Of a DNA stretch of 64,000 nucleotides, positions 16,837 to 27,320 are shown in pieces (positions within the stretch are counted from its first letter, which is position 1; every line of letters begins with the position of its first letter). The position numbers and the translations under genes are program-made. Location of the stretch: NCBI RefSeq assembly GCF_014324365.1, contig NZ_QEIG01000005.1:248001-312000 (forward strand), read 5' to 3'. The notes below the pieces were generated by a model, which ran no database searches, had not been told where the DNA came from, and saw only the letters and a list, made by a program, of their open reading frames with translations. This DNA comes from Algoriphagus sp. AK58. Its GTDB lineage: Bacteria > Bacteroidota > Bacteroidia > Cytophagales > Cyclobacteriaceae.

Positions 16837-17886
16837 TTAATTTTCCAGATAAAAGGATTTGAGAATGTAGGCCAATTGCTCAAACTCAATCAGAAAAGCA
16901 TCATGTCCTGCCGTGGAATCAATTTCCTTGTAGGTGCCTCTCCTTACTTTTTGGCTGATAAATTGAGATTCCTGAGGAAGGAAGAGTATATCTGAATTAA
17001 CACCAATTGCCAATACCCTTGCTTCGATCTGTGCCAAGGCAGCATCAACCCCACCTCTGTTTCTGCCCAAGTCATGGCTGTCCATAGCTTTGGAAAGTGT
17101 CCAATAAGAAAGTGCATTGAAACGCTTGGCCAATTTTTGACCTTGGTATCTTAGGTAGGAAGAAGCCCGAAAACCATCGAGCTTTTCCTCTCTGTCAGTT
17201 TGTTTGATTCTCAAATCTGCCGGAGATCTGTAACTGAGCATCGCAATGGCACGGGCTGTTTCCAAGCCCTTTTTACCAGCTTCTTCATCCCGATTTCCCC
17301 AAGTGCAATCAGACTCGATGGCCATCCGCTGGGCTTCATTGAATCCGATGACCCAAGGTGATGTTTTTGCTGTAGATGCCAAAATCACCGCATTTTTCAA
17401 TTTTTGGCCTAAGGTAATTGCCCATTCGAGTGCTACCTGACCACCTAATGAACCTCCTATCAGGGTATGGATTATTTCTAAGCCCAAATGCATTCTTAGC
17501 TTTTCCAGACTTGCAGCCAAATCCCTTGGCGTCACTTGGGGAAAGTCGTAATAATACGCTTCTCCGGTCTCAGGACTGATGCTGAATGGGTTGGTTGATC
17601 CATAATTGCTTCCCAGAAGATTGGCACAAATGATGAAATGATTGGTTGGATCAAAGAATTTATCTTCTCCGATCAATCCGCTCCACCATTCTGCTGCCTT
17701 GGAATCTCCTGTGAGGGCATGGACCACCCAGATGACGTTGGATTTTTCCGGATTGAGCTGACCATAAGTAGTATAGGCCAGATGAAATCGGGAAAGGATT
17801 TCACCTGATTCTAAGGTTAGAGGCTCATGGGAATGGAAAATTTCCTGCGTCATAGTCAAGTCTGCGAATTCGCTGATAAGGTTCAT
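16837..17886 (-). CDS. metX: Homoserine O-acetyltransferase
   Basis: A 349-residue alpha/beta-hydrolase transferring acetyl from acetyl-CoA to homoserine. The catalytic serine lies in GGSLGGQ near residue 145; Asp in the GVNSDILF region and His in STAGHD near the C-terminus complete the triad. Family stretches VVHALTGDSKAAEWW and GSNYGSTNPFSI are present. An in-frame ATG at 17853 would give a slightly shorter protein that also fits the family. It lies 18 bases after metY and uses the same transcript. Whether acetyl- or succinyl-CoA is used is not decided by sequence alone, but pairing with metY favours acetyl. Confidence 0.92.
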   Translation of the reverse strand: MNLISEFADLTMTQEIFHSHEPLTLESGEILSRFHLAYTTYGQLNPEKSNVIWVVHALTGDSKAAEWWSGLIGEDKFFDPTNHFIICANLLGSNYGSTNPFSISPETGEAYYYDFPQVTPRDLAASLEKLRMHLGLEIIHTLIGGSLGGQVALEWAITLGQKLKNAVILASTAKTSPWVIGFNEAQRMAIESDCTWGNRDEEAGKKGLETARAIAMLSYRSPADLRIKQTDREEKLDGFRASSYLRYQGQKLAKRFNALSYWTLSKAMDSHDLGRNRGGVDAALAQIEARVLAIGVNSDILFLPQESQFISQKVRRGTYKEIDSTAGHDAFLIEFEQLAYILKSFYLEN

Positions 17887-17904
17887 TGGGGTAATTAGGA
17901 GTAA

Positions 17905-19393
<1,489 letters not shown>

Positions 19394-19510
19394 GGAATTT
19401 ATAGTTCCAAATGAGACCTTCTCATTTGGCAGGAATTGGCACCTTTCCGCCGCGGCGGAAGGTTGCCAGAGGGTCATAGAGCCTGTCTCTCGCCTCTTCT
19501 TTATAAATCC
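19394..19510 (-). ncRNA. SAM-I (S-box) riboswitch
   Basis: On the minus strand the leader reads in S-box order. P1 arms GGATTTATA and TATAAATTCC close the element with a one-base bulge. AGAGGCGAGAGACAGGC is followed by CTATGACCCTCTGGCAACC, the conserved core of the SAM-I aptamer. A GC-rich hairpin (TTCCGCCGCGGCGGAA) forms P3 or its equivalent. AAAGGTGCCAATTCCTGCC, the second core block, leads to a final hairpin CCAAATGAGAAGGTCTCATTTGG. When SAM is plentiful it should shut off metY-metX. Identification rests on the conserved core and pairing; gene context agrees. Confidence 0.9.
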
Positions 19511-19540
19511 TCACACTGGAAAAAAGTGAAAGGACGATGC

Positions 19541-19582
19541 AAAGAAAAGCCCCTATTTTTGAAAATCAAATAATAGGGGCTT
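19541..19582 (-). terminator. Terminator of the SulP-carbonic anhydrase operon
   Basis: On the minus strand the 11-base stem AAGCCCCTATT/AATAGGGGCTT is followed by TTCTTT, 19 bases after the carbonic anhydrase stop. Confidence 0.82.
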
Positions 19583-19600
19583 AAATTCTTTGGAGATTTT

Positions 19601-20242
19601 TTAAAATTGATCGTCTGAATACCTAAATACAGGGTGGATATTGTCAAAATCAGGAAGAATTGTGGTTAATTCTTTCACCAGGCCATTGTCCAAGCCATAC
19701 ACCCAACCGTGGATCTCAGGTGATTTTCTATCCTTCCAGGCTTTTTGAATAATGGAAGTCTTGAGCAAGTCCTGACACTGTTCCAAGACATTGAGCTCCA
19801 CAAGTCGGTTAACCCGGGCTTTATGGTCAGGAATTGCGTCAATTTCTGATTCATAGTTTTTGTAGACTTCCTTGATATTTCTAAGCCATTTATTGATTAA
19901 TCCAAAACTTTGGTGACCGAGAGCAGCCTCGACACCTCCGCAGCCATAGTGACCACATACGATGATGTGCTCTACCTTGAGGACTTCCACAGCATATTGT
20001 AGTACGGAAAGCAAGTTGAGATCCGTGTGTACTACCATATTGGCGATGTTACGATGGACAAAGACTTCTCCCGGATCGGTACCGGTGATTTCATTGGCAG
20101 GAACACGACTGTCAGAACATCCGATCCAGAGAAATTTTGGTTTTTGCTGGTGTGCTAGACGATTAAAAAAGTCCTTATCGATCTGAAGTTTTTCTTCGGA
20201 CCAGGCTTTGTTTTGTAATAATAGTTTTTCGTACGGGTTCAT
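19601..20242 (-). CDS. Beta-class carbonic anhydrase
   Basis: A 213-residue zinc enzyme interconverting CO2 and bicarbonate. Zinc ligands are Cys in WIGCSDSRVPANE (with the catalytic Asp-Arg dyad) and His/Cys in CGHYGCGGVEAAL. No signal peptide, so cytoplasmic. Its ATG shares one base with the stop codon of the SulP gene (TAATG), which indicates translational coupling and a joint role in bicarbonate supply. Confidence 0.95.
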   Translation of the reverse strand: MNPYEKLLLQNKAWSEEKLQIDKDFFNRLAHQQKPKFLWIGCSDSRVPANEITGTDPGEVFVHRNIANMVVHTDLNLLSVLQYAVEVLKVEHIIVCGHYGCGGVEAALGHQSFGLINKWLRNIKEVYKNYESEIDAIPDHKARVNRLVELNVLEQCQDLLKTSIIQKAWKDRKSPEIHGWVYGLDNGLVKELTTILPDFDNIHPVFRYSDDQF

Positions 20243-21780
20243 TAGGCTTCTCTTAAGTGATAGGTGTAACCTTCTACGGTGATGGATATATTTTTGGTGT
20301 GGGCAGTCGCAATAAAATCATTCAGCACGTCCTGAATATCATGATCGATGAATCTGGCTTTGCTCGCATTCAAAATCACCTTACTTCCATCAGGAATTTG
20401 AGCCAAATCTCTCATCAAGGGAGCTTTATTAAGAAAGGAAACGTCTTTTTGAAGTTTTACCAAATAATTCCCGTTTAGCTCGGTAATCATTACAGCTCGC
20501 TGGAAATTGGTTCGGATGACGAAATAAAGTCCTATTACCATACCAATTCCTATTCCCACCAACAAGTCTGTCAAAAGGATAGCAATGACCGTGATGATAA
20601 AAGGCAAAAATTGATTGACCCCTTTTTCATATTCCTGAATGAAAATGGATGGTTTAGCAAGTTTGTAACCTACCATAAACAGAACGGCTGCCAAACAACT
20701 CAAGGGGATCTGATTGAGCAGTTGAGGAATGCTCAAGACAAGAACCATGAGGAGTATCCCATGGAAAATGGCAGATAGTTTTGTTCTGGCTCCGGAAGCC
20801 ACATTGGCGGAAGTCCGTACTATTACTGCCGTAATCGGAAGACCACCAATCAATCCGGAAAGGGTGTTTCCTATCCCTTGAGCAACCAATTCTTCACTTG
20901 GAGGCGTCATTCGCTTAAATGGATCCATCTTATCACCCGCTTCGATAGAAAGGAGCGTTTCAATGCTTCCTATGACTGCCAAAGTGAAGGCCACGATCCA
21001 AAAACTTGCCTCTCCGATCATTCCAAAGTCAGGAAAAGTAAGAAGAGAAGTAAGTTCACTTAGGCTATCCAAATCAGGAATAGTGACTAAATGTTCATCA
21101 ACCAAAGTCCACTCGGGCTTCCATGCCTTATATAGATTATTCATAACTATTCCTGAAATCACTGCCCAAAGGGCACCGGGAATTAGTCCGAGAAACTTGT
21201 GACTTTTTATTTTTGGCTGATCGAAAAATATCAAAATAGCCAAGGCAAGCAACACCACCGGAATCGCTCCGGGACTGAAGTAGATGAAAGCATTATAGAT
21301 TTCTGTAAAGGTGTTTTGATCATCAAGCTGTTTGAAAGCCAAATCACCTAAGTAATCTTTATCATATCCTAAAGCGTGCGGAATCTGCTTCAGGATCAAA
21401 ATCAAACCGATCGCAGTCAGCATTCCTTTGATGACCGAATGTGGAAAATAATATCCCAAAATTCCCGCTTTAGCAAAGCCCAATACTAGTTGAATCAGCC
21501 CAGCAGCAACCAAGGCTCCTAAAAAAAGTTGGAAGGTGCCCAAGCTGGAAATAGAGTCCAAAACAATCACTGTCAATCCCGCTGCGGGACCGCTTACAGA
21601 GACATGCGATCTGGAAAATGTGCCGACTACAATTCCCCCAACTATGCCTGCTATCAAGCCAGACATCGGCGGTGCACCACTGGCTATGGCGATACCCAAA
21701 CAAAGCGGCAGGGCAACCAAAAAGACCACCAAACTGGCTTTTAAATCATATCTAAGGTTGTCACCAAAAAGATTAATCAT
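20242..21780 (-). CDS. SulP-family anion transporter with STAS domain
   Basis: A 512-residue inner-membrane transporter with about 12-14 hydrophobic segments (DLKASLVVFLVALPLCLGIAIASG near the N-terminus; GLIAGIVGGIVVGTFSRSHVSVSGPAAG is the SulP signature) and a C-terminal STAS-like domain (about 420-512, KVILNASKARFIDHDIQDVLNDF). SulP proteins move sulfate, bicarbonate or other anions. Coupling to a carbonic anhydrase points to bicarbonate, as in BicA-like systems; this is inference from context. Confidence 0.88.
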   Translation of the reverse strand: MINLFGDNLRYDLKASLVVFLVALPLCLGIAIASGAPPMSGLIAGIVGGIVVGTFSRSHVSVSGPAAGLTVIVLDSISSLGTFQLFLGALVAAGLIQLVLGFAKAGILGYYFPHSVIKGMLTAIGLILILKQIPHALGYDKDYLGDLAFKQLDDQNTFTEIYNAFIYFSPGAIPVVLLALAILIFFDQPKIKSHKFLGLIPGALWAVISGIVMNNLYKAWKPEWTLVDEHLVTIPDLDSLSELTSLLTFPDFGMIGEASFWIVAFTLAVIGSIETLLSIEAGDKMDPFKRMTPPSEELVAQGIGNTLSGLIGGLPITAVIVRTSANVASGARTKLSAIFHGILLMVLVLSIPQLLNQIPLSCLAAVLFMVGYKLAKPSIFIQEYEKGVNQFLPFIITVIAILLTDLLVGIGIGMVIGLYFVIRTNFQRAVMITELNGNYLVKLQKDVSFLNKAPLMRDLAQIPDGSKVILNASKARFIDHDIQDVLNDFIATAHTKNISITVEGYTYHLREA

Positions 21781-21886
21781 ATAAATTTTACTTCAATAGT
21801 GCTGGTTGGATTATAAAACAGTCTTAAGATAGAAGTAAAATTTTCAAATGAAAATAACGGTGAAAAAGCTTAGGCAAAACTGAAAA

Positions 21887-23221
21887 TTATTTCAAGAGCC
21901 TTTTGAAAGCTTGGTCCACTTTTTCAAATTCAAATTGGGCTACTTGTTTGCTCATTTTGGCTTTTATTTCGGCAAGACAAAGATTTCCGATACTGCCTTC
22001 ATGGGTATGGTTTACCTGACTTTGGTCTGGTGAAAATTGGTCAGCATCGATGTCGAAGCCTACTTTTTTGTAAGCATCCCGGAATGGCATTCCTTTCAGA
22101 ACCAAGTCATTTACCACTTCCACAGAAAAAAGATGCTTGTAAAAAGGATCTTGAAGGATATTTTGCTTCACCTTGATCTCCTTGAGCATAAACGTGCTCA
22201 TACTGAGACAGGACTTAAGGCTCTCGAAAGCCGGGAAAATATCTTCCTTCAGTAGCTGCATATCCCGATGATAACCTGTACTCATATTTGTCAAAAGAAA
22301 GCTTACTGAAGTCGGGACCGCTTGGATCTGATTCGTTTTGGCTCGGATCAATTCAAATACGTCTGGATTTTTCTTATGCGGCATGATGCTGCTTCCCGTA
22401 GTCAAATTGTCCGGGAAGGTGAGGAATGCAAAATGCTGATTCATAAACAGGCAGACATCCGTAGCCAGTTTGTTGAGCGTCCCAGCTATCCCTGCCAAGG
22501 CAAAAGCCAAGGTTCGTTCGGTTTTTCCACGGCTGTTTTGGGCATTGATCACATTGTGGTGCAGATCTGCAAAGCCTAAAAGCTCAGTGGTCATGGTTCG
22601 GTCCAATGGAAAACTTGATCCATAGCCAGCAGCAGAACCCAATGGATTTTTATTGCTCAGGTCAAAGGCAGCCTTCAGCATTCCTAGATCTTCGGTCAAA
22701 CCTTCCGCAAATGACCCAAACCAAAGTCCAAACGAAGAAGGCATGGCCAATTGGGTATGCGTATAACCCGGCATCAAATCGTTTTTATGCTTTTCTGCCA
22801 AGGAAATCAGCAAATCAAAAAGGGTCTGAGTTTCTTCAAGGATCTCCCGAATTGCTGCACGGTAATACAGCTTCAGATCCACTAAAACCTGATCGTTTCG
22901 ACTTCTGCCGCTATGCAGTTTTTTTCCCACTTCTCCATAGCGCTCCGTAAGCAAAAACTCCACCTGTGAGTGTACGTCTTCCACACCCGGTGCAATCTGA
23001 AACTGGCCTTTTTCGATTTCGAAATAGATTTCTTTCAATCCTTTCTGGAGGATCTGATTGTCCTCTTTAGTCAACAGACCGATTTTGGCCAGCATATGGG
23101 CATGCGCCATCGAACCCAGCACATCAAACGGTGCGAGAAGAATATCAAATTCCGGATCACGACCGATGGTAAATTGTTCGACTTCCTTTTTGCTATCGGT
23201 AGCTTTTTGCCAGATTTTCAT
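21887..23221 (-). CDS. argH: Argininosuccinate lyase
   Basis: A 444-residue fumarase-superfamily enzyme splitting argininosuccinate to arginine and fumarate, the final step of the pathway. Signature GSSIMPHKKNPD (catalytic Ser loop) is near residue 275; HSGRSRNDQV and PGYTHTQLAMPSS are also present. It is the last gene of the arginine operon, ten bases after argE. No clear terminator separates it from the SulP gene, so some read-through is possible. Confidence 0.95.
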   Translation of the reverse strand: MKIWQKATDSKKEVEQFTIGRDPEFDILLAPFDVLGSMAHAHMLAKIGLLTKEDNQILQKGLKEIYFEIEKGQFQIAPGVEDVHSQVEFLLTERYGEVGKKLHSGRSRNDQVLVDLKLYYRAAIREILEETQTLFDLLISLAEKHKNDLMPGYTHTQLAMPSSFGLWFGSFAEGLTEDLGMLKAAFDLSNKNPLGSAAGYGSSFPLDRTMTTELLGFADLHHNVINAQNSRGKTERTLAFALAGIAGTLNKLATDVCLFMNQHFAFLTFPDNLTTGSSIMPHKKNPDVFELIRAKTNQIQAVPTSVSFLLTNMSTGYHRDMQLLKEDIFPAFESLKSCLSMSTFMLKEIKVKQNILQDPFYKHLFSVEVVNDLVLKGMPFRDAYKKVGFDIDADQFSPDQSQVNHTHEGSIGNLCLAEIKAKMSKQVAQFEFEKVDQAFKRLLK

Positions 23222-23231
23222 GATTCAAGAG

Positions 23232-24302
23232 TTAGCTGAGTGCTGCGTAGTGATTGATAATGGAGATGTAGCCTTGGATACCGGCTTTGATCTCTTCCAG
23301 GTAAATGTATTCGTCTGCGGTATGCGAACGGGCAGAGTCTCCGGGGCCGATTTTAACCGATGGATAAGGAATAAGCGCTTGATCGGATAGGGTGGGACTA
23401 CCAAAGGTCTCCAAATCCAATTCATCTGCCACTCGATACATCATGTGATCGTTGGGCAAATGAGAAGACTGAAGACGAAGCGAACGAGGTGTCAGTTCTG
23501 CTTTGAGGATATCCTGAAGTTCTTCCAAAGCTCCTTCCAGCGTGTATGCGTCTGTCACTCTCACGTCCAACACATATTCGCAAAGGTCAGGAACGACATT
23601 ATGCTGCTGTCCGGCTTTGATCACCGTACAAGTGACTTTGGTACGACCAAGGAAGGGTGAAGTCTTGCTGAACTGGAAGTTTCTGATTTCTTCCAAATCC
23701 TCCAGGGCCAGATAGATTGCATTGATTCCTTCTTCTCTAGCGGCATGACCTGCTTTCCCGTGGATTTTGGCATCAATGACCAAGAGGCCTTTTTCTGCCA
23801 CTGCCAATCGCATTTGAGTGGGTTCGCCTACAATGGCCAGTTCTGCCTCTGGAAGTTGAGATAGGAGAGAAGCAATGCCGTTCTGACCTGAGATTTCTTC
23901 TTCAGCAGAAGCAATCATCAACAAGTTGAAGGGAAGCTCTTTGCCAATAAAATGGCAAAAGGTGGCCAAAAGCGCGACCAAAGGTCCTCCTGCATCATTT
24001 GACCCGAGGCCAAAAAGCTTCCCGTCTTCAACGATCGGGGTAAATGGATCTTTGGTATAGCCTGAGTTGGGTTTGACCGTATCGTGGTGGGAGTTAAGCC
24101 AAACGGTGGGCAAGACTGGATTGTACTCTGTGGCAAAAGCCCAAATGTTATTTCCCGATCGATGGGTTTCAACTCCTTTTTCCTTTAAAAATTGCTCGAT
24201 CAGGTCTCCGGTGTTTTTTTCTTCTTTGGAAAAGGAAGGTGTGGAAATCAGCTTTTCCAGCAAATCAACAGCATCGTCAAACAATTTTTTGAAATCCTCC
24301 AT
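23232..24302 (-). CDS. argE: N-acyl-ornithine/citrulline deacylase (M20 family, ArgE-like)
   Basis: A 356-residue metallopeptidase-fold deacylase. Metal ligands are visible in NSHHDTV (near residue 70), GSNDAGGPLVALL and ASAEEEISGQNG (Glu-Glu catalytic pair near 132). In organisms with ArgF', the deacylase works on the acylated citrulline rather than on acylornithine; that is the expected role here. Its ATG overlaps the argB stop (TGATG), so the two are translationally coupled. Confidence 0.88.
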   Translation of the reverse strand: MEDFKKLFDDAVDLLEKLISTPSFSKEEKNTGDLIEQFLKEKGVETHRSGNNIWAFATEYNPVLPTVWLNSHHDTVKPNSGYTKDPFTPIVEDGKLFGLGSNDAGGPLVALLATFCHFIGKELPFNLLMIASAEEEISGQNGIASLLSQLPEAELAIVGEPTQMRLAVAEKGLLVIDAKIHGKAGHAAREEGINAIYLALEDLEEIRNFQFSKTSPFLGRTKVTCTVIKAGQQHNVVPDLCEYVLDVRVTDAYTLEGALEELQDILKAELTPRSLRLQSSHLPNDHMMYRVADELDLETFGSPTLSDQALIPYPSVKIGPGDSARSHTADEYIYLEEIKAGIQGYISIINHYAALS

Positions 24303-25102
24303 CAGTACAGATCGTATCGTTGACGCTCAATGGTGGTGCCGGAAGTTTTTCCTTTGGCGGCCAATAGAAGGTTTTCCGCTTTCCCGATCCAGACATGCTG
24401 GACACCTTTTTTCAAAGCATCAAAGGCGTTGTCCAGTTTTGGAATCATTCCGGAGTGGATCACATTTTCTTTACGCAGTTCAGCGTAAATATCCTCATTG
24501 ATCAGGGGAATGATGGAATGTTCATTTTTCTCATCAACGAGAACCCCTGCTTTATTGAAGCAGAAGTACAGATTTACATGATGGTCTTTTGCCAGACTGG
24601 TAGCCAAAGCAGATGAAATAGAATCCGCATTGGTATTGAGCAATTGGCCTTTTTTGTCGTGGGTGATGGCATTGATCACCGGTTGCAGTCCAGCGCTAAG
24701 TAGGGTGTCCAACAATTCGGTGTTGATCTCCTGAATATCTCCCACAAACCCATAATCAATTCCTTTGACAGGGCGCTTGATCGAGCGGATCAAATTACCG
24801 TCTGCTCCGGTCATCCCGATGGCATTCACTTTTAAAGCCTGAAGTTTGGCAACGATGTTTTTGTTGATCAGTCCGGCATAGACCATGGTCACGATGTCGA
24901 GGGTATCTTTGTCTGTGATACGACGGCCATCAACCATTTCCGGCATCACGCCCATGCTTTCTCCAAATCGGGAAGCTAGGACTCCACCTCCGTGGACAAG
25001 TATTTTATGCCCGGGAAATTTGGCGAAAAGGGCCAAAAATTCATCCAACTTCTCAGGGAAGTCGATGACATTTCCGCCGATTTTGATAATTGAAATCTTC
25101 AT
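24302..25102 (-). CDS. argB: N-acylglutamate kinase (acetylglutamate kinase family)
   Basis: A 266-residue amino-acid kinase phosphorylating N-acylglutamate with ATP. Key stretches are KIGGNVID at the start, HGGGVLASRFGESMG (substrate loop), VDGRRITDKDTLD and MIPKLDNAFDAL. The ATG at 25102 places the first beta-strand correctly; the longer frame to 25219 overlaps argF' and has no family similarity. In this pathway the substrate may be N-succinylglutamate instead of N-acetylglutamate. Confidence 0.92.
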   Translation of the reverse strand: MKISIIKIGGNVIDFPEKLDEFLALFAKFPGHKILVHGGGVLASRFGESMGVMPEMVDGRRITDKDTLDIVTMVYAGLINKNIVAKLQALKVNAIGMTGADGNLIRSIKRPVKGIDYGFVGDIQEINTELLDTLLSAGLQPVINAITHDKKGQLLNTNADSISSALATSLAKDHHVNLYFCFNKAGVLVDEKNEHSIIPLINEDIYAELRKENVIHSGMIPKLDNAFDALKKGVQHVWIGKAENLLLAAKGKTSGTTIERQRYDLY

Positions 25103-25124
25103 AGGTTTGAGAGTTGAAAAAAGG

Positions 25125-26069
25125 TTAACCGAGTATTTTGCTGAGTACCGCCTGCGCAGCGTAAATTCTGTTTTCAGCTTGCTTTTGTACCAAAGAGCGT
25201 GAGCCGTCCAAGATTTCATCGGAGAGCTCGAGATTTCTTCGTACCGGCAAACAATGCATTACTTTACCTTCGGGAGCATTTTTGAAATGATCCTCTGTGA
25301 GCATCCAGCGGGAGTCTGTGCTGAGGATTTTTCCATAATCATTGAATGCTGACCAGTTTTTAACATACACAAAATCAGCATCTTCAAGGGCTTTGCTTTG
25401 ATCATATTCGATGGTAGCACCTTTGGTAAATGACTGATGAAGTTCGTAGCCTTCGGGATGAGTGATTGTAAGGTCATGTCCCATTCCGAGTGACCATTCG
25501 GCAAAGCTGTTAGCCACCGCGTGCGGGATCGCCTTGATATGAGGTCCCCAGGTCAGTACCACTTTTGGTTTCTTTTTTCCTACCAAATGCTCCTGAATAG
25601 TGATCTGATCCGCTAAACTCTGCAAAGGATGACGAGTGGCTGATTCCAAGCTCACCACCGGAATCCCGCTGTATTTGATAAACTGACCGAAGATAAAGTC
25701 TGTCATATCTTCCTCCTTGTTGGTCAGGGAAGGGAAAGCGCGAATCGCCAGAATGTCGAAATAAGAACCCAAGACTCCTGCTGCATCTTTGATATGCTCT
25801 ACAGTGCCTTTGTTCATGATGGCACCTTCCTGCATCTCCAAGGCCCAACCTTCCTTGTCCATGTTGAGCACCATGGCTTCCATGCCCAGATTTTGAGCAG
25901 CAATTTGAGTAGATACCCTAGTTCTGAGCGATGGATTGAGAAAAATACAACCGACTCGCTTGCCCTGACCCTTGGCTTGGTCGAGACGTGGATTGGCTTT
26001 ATAGGCAATAGCTAAATCGATCAATTCCTGACCTAGCTCTTTGGATTCAAATTGGGTAAAATACTTCAT
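25125..26069 (-). CDS. argF': N-succinylornithine carbamoyltransferase (ArgF')
   Basis: A 314-residue transcarbamylase of the acylornithine type known from Bacteroides fragilis and Xanthomonas. Carbamoyl phosphate sites are FLNPSLRTR (residues 43-51) and RHPLQSLAD; HCLPVRR is near residue 280. At the position that decides substrate (Pro90 in the B. fragilis succinyl enzyme, Glu92 in the X. campestris acetyl enzyme) this protein appears to have Val90, just before Glu91-His92. Published changes of that glutamate to Pro, Ser, Val or Ala gave a succinyl-specific enzyme, so succinylornithine is the likely substrate. The alignment was done by eye. Confidence 0.88.
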   Translation of the reverse strand: MKYFTQFESKELGQELIDLAIAYKANPRLDQAKGQGKRVGCIFLNPSLRTRVSTQIAAQNLGMEAMVLNMDKEGWALEMQEGAIMNKGTVEHIKDAAGVLGSYFDILAIRAFPSLTNKEEDMTDFIFGQFIKYSGIPVVSLESATRHPLQSLADQITIQEHLVGKKKPKVVLTWGPHIKAIPHAVANSFAEWSLGMGHDLTITHPEGYELHQSFTKGATIEYDQSKALEDADFVYVKNWSAFNDYGKILSTDSRWMLTEDHFKNAPEGKVMHCLPVRRNLELSDEILDGSRSLVQKQAENRIYAAQAVLSKILG

Positions 26070-26098
26070 GGTTTGGGGTTATAAGAACCTAAATAAGC

Positions 26099-27232
26099 TC
26101 AATTGCTAAGGATTTCTTTCAAAGCGGTCAAGAACGAATTTAACTGATTCCATTCGACAGACAAAGGAGGAAGCAAACGGATCGTCTGTTTTCCCGCCGC
26201 CGAACCGGTGAACATGTGGTACTTTTTCACCAGTTCATTTCGGACAGGTCCCGCATCCCGATCCAAATCAATCCCAATCATCAGACCTTTTCCTCGAACA
26301 TCGATGATTCCCGGAATCGTCTTCAATTCCTCGATCAATCGATCTCCAAGCTCCAATGCTTTTGCCTGAAGATTTTCCTGTTCCAAAACCTCCAACACCG
26401 CCAATCCCGCAGCGCATGCTAAGTGATTGCCTCCGAATGTGGTGCCCAACAAGCCATAGCTCGCTTTGAACTCCAAAGCAATCAACAGGCCACCGATGGG
26501 GAATCCATTGCCCATGCCTTTGGCCATCGTGATCAGGTCAGGCATGATGCCATCGACCCACTGATGGGCAAAGAAACGACCGGTGCGGCCATAGCCGGAT
26601 TGTACCTCATCGAGGATCAATTTGGCTTCATATTTCTTAGCCAAAGAGGAAATACCACGTAGAAAATCAGGTTCGGGAACCTGAATTCCGCCCACCCCTT
26701 GAATTCCTTCTATGATGATGCCTGCAATGGTGTTGGACTTTAAAGCTTCTTCTACCGCATCAATATCACCCCAAGGAAGGATGTGAAAATCCTCTCGGGC
26801 ATTGCAGGGAGCCACAATTTTCGGGTTGTCAGTTAATGCGACAGCACCGGAAGTTCGGCCATGGAAAGCACCTGAAAAAGAAATGAAACCGGACTTGCCA
26901 GTGGCAAAAGAGGCCATTTTGATGGCATTTTCATTGGCTTCTGCTCCTGAGTTGACCAAGAAAAGCTGATAGTCATGCAGACAGGAGAGGTGCCCTAGTT
27001 TTTTGGCCAACTCCTGCTGGATAGGAATCTCAACTGAATTGGAATAAAAAGCGATTTTGTCCAGTTGATCTTTGATTCGCTTCACGTAATGTGGATGCGT
27101 GTGACCGATGGAAATCACCGCATGACCTCCGTAAAGATCCAAATATTCTTGCCCCTGATCGTCCCAAAGCCGACAGCCTTCGGCGCGGTCAATGGTGACT
27201 GGAATGAGGGGATATACGTCAAATAAGTTCAT
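26099..27232 (-). CDS. argD: N-acyl-ornithine aminotransferase (class III PLP enzyme)
   Basis: A 377-residue transaminase making N-acylornithine from the semialdehyde with glutamate as donor. Landmarks: VNSGAEANENAIKMA (PLP phosphate site), FHGRTSGAVALT, LDEVQSGYGRTG (PLP aspartate), and the Schiff-base lysine in ITMAKGMGNGFPIGG near residue 238. It is 29 bases upstream of argF'. The 87-base gap before it contains a heptamer hairpin. Confidence 0.93.
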   Translation of the reverse strand: MNLFDVYPLIPVTIDRAEGCRLWDDQGQEYLDLYGGHAVISIGHTHPHYVKRIKDQLDKIAFYSNSVEIPIQQELAKKLGHLSCLHDYQLFLVNSGAEANENAIKMASFATGKSGFISFSGAFHGRTSGAVALTDNPKIVAPCNAREDFHILPWGDIDAVEEALKSNTIAGIIIEGIQGVGGIQVPEPDFLRGISSLAKKYEAKLILDEVQSGYGRTGRFFAHQWVDGIMPDLITMAKGMGNGFPIGGLLIALEFKASYGLLGTTFGGNHLACAAGLAVLEVLEQENLQAKALELGDRLIEELKTIPGIIDVRGKGLMIGIDLDRDAGPVRNELVKKYHMFTGSAAGKQTIRLLPPLSVEWNQLNSFLTALKEILSN

Positions 27233-27243
27233 TTTAAAATAAG

Positions 27244-27320
27244 ATTTACGATTTTCTCTATTTCGGATTTGCGATTTCGGATTTCGGAAAATCCGACATC
27301 CTATGTCCGAAATCCGAAAT
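27244..27320. repeat. Heptamer array with perfect 15-bp inverted repeat between argC and argD
   Basis: Heptamers ATTTACG, ATTTTCT, (CT), ATTTCGG, ATTTGCG, ATTTCGG, ATTTCGG run from 27244 to 27287. An 18-base loop follows (contains AAAATCCGAC), then CCGAAAT twice (27307-27320). Bases 27274-27288 and 27306-27320 are exact inverse complements. The right arm ends in the last base of the argC stop codon. In the operon mRNA it would form a stable stem between argC and argD. Confidence 0.8.
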
